In this document: piece after piece, positions 62,826-64,000 of the stretch | Position numbering within the stretch: position 1 is the stretch's first letter | Layout of the letters: each line of letters begins with the position of its first letter | Assembly: GCA_018608405.1 (NCBI GenBank) | Contig: JABAZP010000015.1 | Span: 1 to 64,000 of the forward strand | Direction: 5' to 3' | From: Flavobacteriales bacterium | GTDB taxonomy: Bacteria; Bacteroidota; Bacteroidia; Flavobacteriales_E; Vicingaceae | DNA: 64,000 bases | Notes under the pieces: model-generated | Told to the model about the DNA's origin: nothing | The model's input: only the letters and a program-made list of their open reading frames with translations | The model's database searches: none | Position numbers and translations under genes: made by a program

Positions 62826-64000
62826 TTATTTGTTAAAGCTAGCTTTCAGCTGATTCCAAAAATTCCAAAAATTGAAATGATAACGCTTGCCATCTACCAA
62901 TATTTCATCGCCTGTTGTGCTAAGGGTGTGTAAACCTTCAGCATACCTGCCTTTTGGCGGAAGAATTTCTCTTACAAAAGACTCTTCAAACTCTGTAGGG
63001 CTAAGCTTTTCAATTTGTTTTAACACAATGTTACCGCCGTATGTTTTTGAACAGTTTTGGGTAGGTCGAATGATTTTGCCATTTAAAAGAAAAGGTGTTC
63101 CGGCTGGTCTTGCCGAACGAATGTCGGTCGACACAGGATTTAAAAGATGCGGATGGTATGGTCCCTCAATGGAGTTGGCATAAAATAAATACAGGTTTTC
63201 TTTGGGTGAACTTGCATGCATGCAGCTCAACCACCATTTTCCGTCTTTTTCAAACAGGGTAGGGTCAATCCACTGACCTTCTAAAAGCACACGCTTTTGC
63301 AAAACGTTCAGTTGTTCATCTACTTCGTGCAATTGAAGTAGGTTGCTTGTGTAATTCTCTGGTAAAACGTAACGCTTCTCATCGTGTTGGATGCTAAAAG
63401 GGTAGGAGTAGTGAGTCTTATCATCTAAAAAATTGCTCAGTTTACCTGAATTTGTGTCTAGCTTTTTTAGACTTCCCTTGCTGGTTATATAATTGTACAA
63501 CTCTAAGAGTACTTCCTTTTTGTTCCATGCAAATGGGTCGGCATAATAGCTGCTGTTTGGTGCTTCATTCAACCACTTTACCGGTTTCAACGGATGATTT
63601 ACTAGCTCTTCAATCGGTTGGGCAACTCGTCCAACGTTCCACTTTTCTGCTCTAAACAAACGGTCAAGGTGAAAACGAACCTTGTTGGCAATTAACTTAA
63701 ATAGAAACTGAAGCGAAGTAAAGTTACCCGGCAGTTTGTATAATTTCCCTTTTTCAGGAATTGCTTGTAACTTCAACCTTCGTTGCGGATGATGAACGAT
63801 TGCTTTAACGGCAAGTGCAGGCCAAACGGAAGTTTCTTCTAAAACGTGGTGCAGGTTAGCTCGATAACTGTGGTTGGTGGTTTGGAAAAATCCTTCTCTG
63901 ATCAGCTGACCTTGATCTAGTTGCTCAGTAAGCTGCTGTAACATGCTTCCTGTAATGGAATCGCCGTTAAAAATTTCCCAAAACGCGGCAGGACCACCTC
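62826..64000 (-). CDS. Formyltransferase-like protein with glycoside-binding beta-propeller, 5' end outside window
   Basis: The frame remains open to the window edge; upstream of the internal Met at 63944 it reads GGPAAFWEIFNGDSITGS, the end of a formyltransferase-type domain (GgP..fWEi.ngd..tG), so the ATG at 63944 is not the start. After about residue 110 a five-bladed, GH43/GIPC-transferase-type propeller follows: WLNEAPNSSYYADPFAWNKK, LLEGQWIDPTLFEKDGKWWLSC, PAGTPFLLNGKIIRPTQNC. Fusion of these two domains is typical of polysaccharide biosynthesis clusters. It probably N-formylates a nucleotide-linked amino sugar. It continues outside the window. Confidence 0.82.
   Translation of the reverse strand, partial: GGPAAFWEIFNGDSITGSMLQQLTEQLDQGQLIREGFFQTTNHSYRANLHHVLEETSVWPALAVKAIVHHPQRRLKLQAIPEKGKLYKLPGNFTSLQFLFKLIANKVRFHLDRLFRAEKWNVGRVAQPIEELVNHPLKPVKWLNEAPNSSYYADPFAWNKKEVLLELYNYITSKGSLKKLDTNSGKLSNFLDDKTHYSYPFSIQHDEKRYVLPENYTSNLLQLHEVDEQLNVLQKRVLLEGQWIDPTLFEKDGKWWLSCMHASSPKENLYLFYANSIEGPYHPHLLNPVSTDIRSARPAGTPFLLNGKIIRPTQNCSKTYGGNIVLKQIEKLSPTEFEESFVREILPPKGRYAEGLHTLSTTGDEILVDGKRYHFNFWNFWNQLKASFNK

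Noticed and set aside
1-64000. CRISPR array
   Set aside because: No regularly spaced direct repeats were seen; the 26-bp repeats are 34 kb apart.

Overview
The window looks like chromosomal DNA of a Bacteroidota bacterium, most likely of the order Flavobacteriales. The evidence is: A+T-rich sequence, type IX secretion (T9SS) C-terminal sorting domains on several exported proteins, TonB-dependent receptors, PorV/PorQ-type and Porin_10-type outer-membrane proteins, start codons without Shine-Dalgarno sequences, TAnnTTTG promoter boxes, and a bacillithiol gene (bshB1). All functional calls are read from the sequence; no database search was run.

Layout. 1-1.55 kb: FAD oxidoreductase cut by the window edge. 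1.6-14.1 kb: envelope/secretion block on the plus strand (secreted EEP phosphatase; two large T9SS cargo proteins; lipoprotein; TonB-dependent receptor; PorV/PorQ-like barrel; beta-propeller lipoprotein), with a strong terminator hairpin 10 bp before the lipoprotein start. 14.1-21.3 kb: CDGSH iron-sulfur protein, porin remnant, RDD membrane protein, formate-THF ligase, a PLP enzyme, small unknowns, and a ParDE-type toxin-antitoxin pair near an attC-like inverted repeat. 21.6-30.3 kb: guaA with a LysM/binding-protein fusion, then a minus-strand group with ftsK, lolA and two related DUF4412-like proteins. 30.5-37.5 kb: arginase, argS, ffh, folD, a damaged Crp/Fnr gene, a glutaredoxin-like protein, an RRM protein and a thioredoxin-like protein. 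37.6-41.1 kb: an intact putative porin followed by a scar made of a TonB receptor tail, the 3' part of a group II intron, and the tail of a membrane glycosyltransferase.

41.1-54.7 kb holds an M1 aminopeptidase and the most coherent pathway: an MFS sugar transporter and GH92 alpha-mannosidase on the plus strand converge on a tightly overlapping minus-strand operon of aspartylglucosaminidase, GH20 hexosaminidase, a CutC-family protein and a GH2 beta-mannosidase. Together these exo-enzymes could dismantle a eukaryotic high-mannose N-glycan from the outer mannoses down to the GlcNAc-asparagine bond. Upstream lies a T9SS cargo gene whose sorting domain is put out of frame by an A8 tract.

54.8-64 kb: small envelope protein, PqqB-like lipoprotein, clpB, the N-terminal stub of a glycosyltransferase, truncated hemoglobin, glutathione peroxidase with bshB1, and the end of a surface polysaccharide cluster (flippase, formyltransferase-like protein running off the edge).

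The points most worth checking are the N-glycan module with its embedded CutC protein, the A8 frameshift that would switch the T9SS signal on or off, the doubly damaged Crp gene, the 5'-truncated group II intron, terminators that abut start codons, and three genes with a promoter box exactly 5 nt from the start codon.
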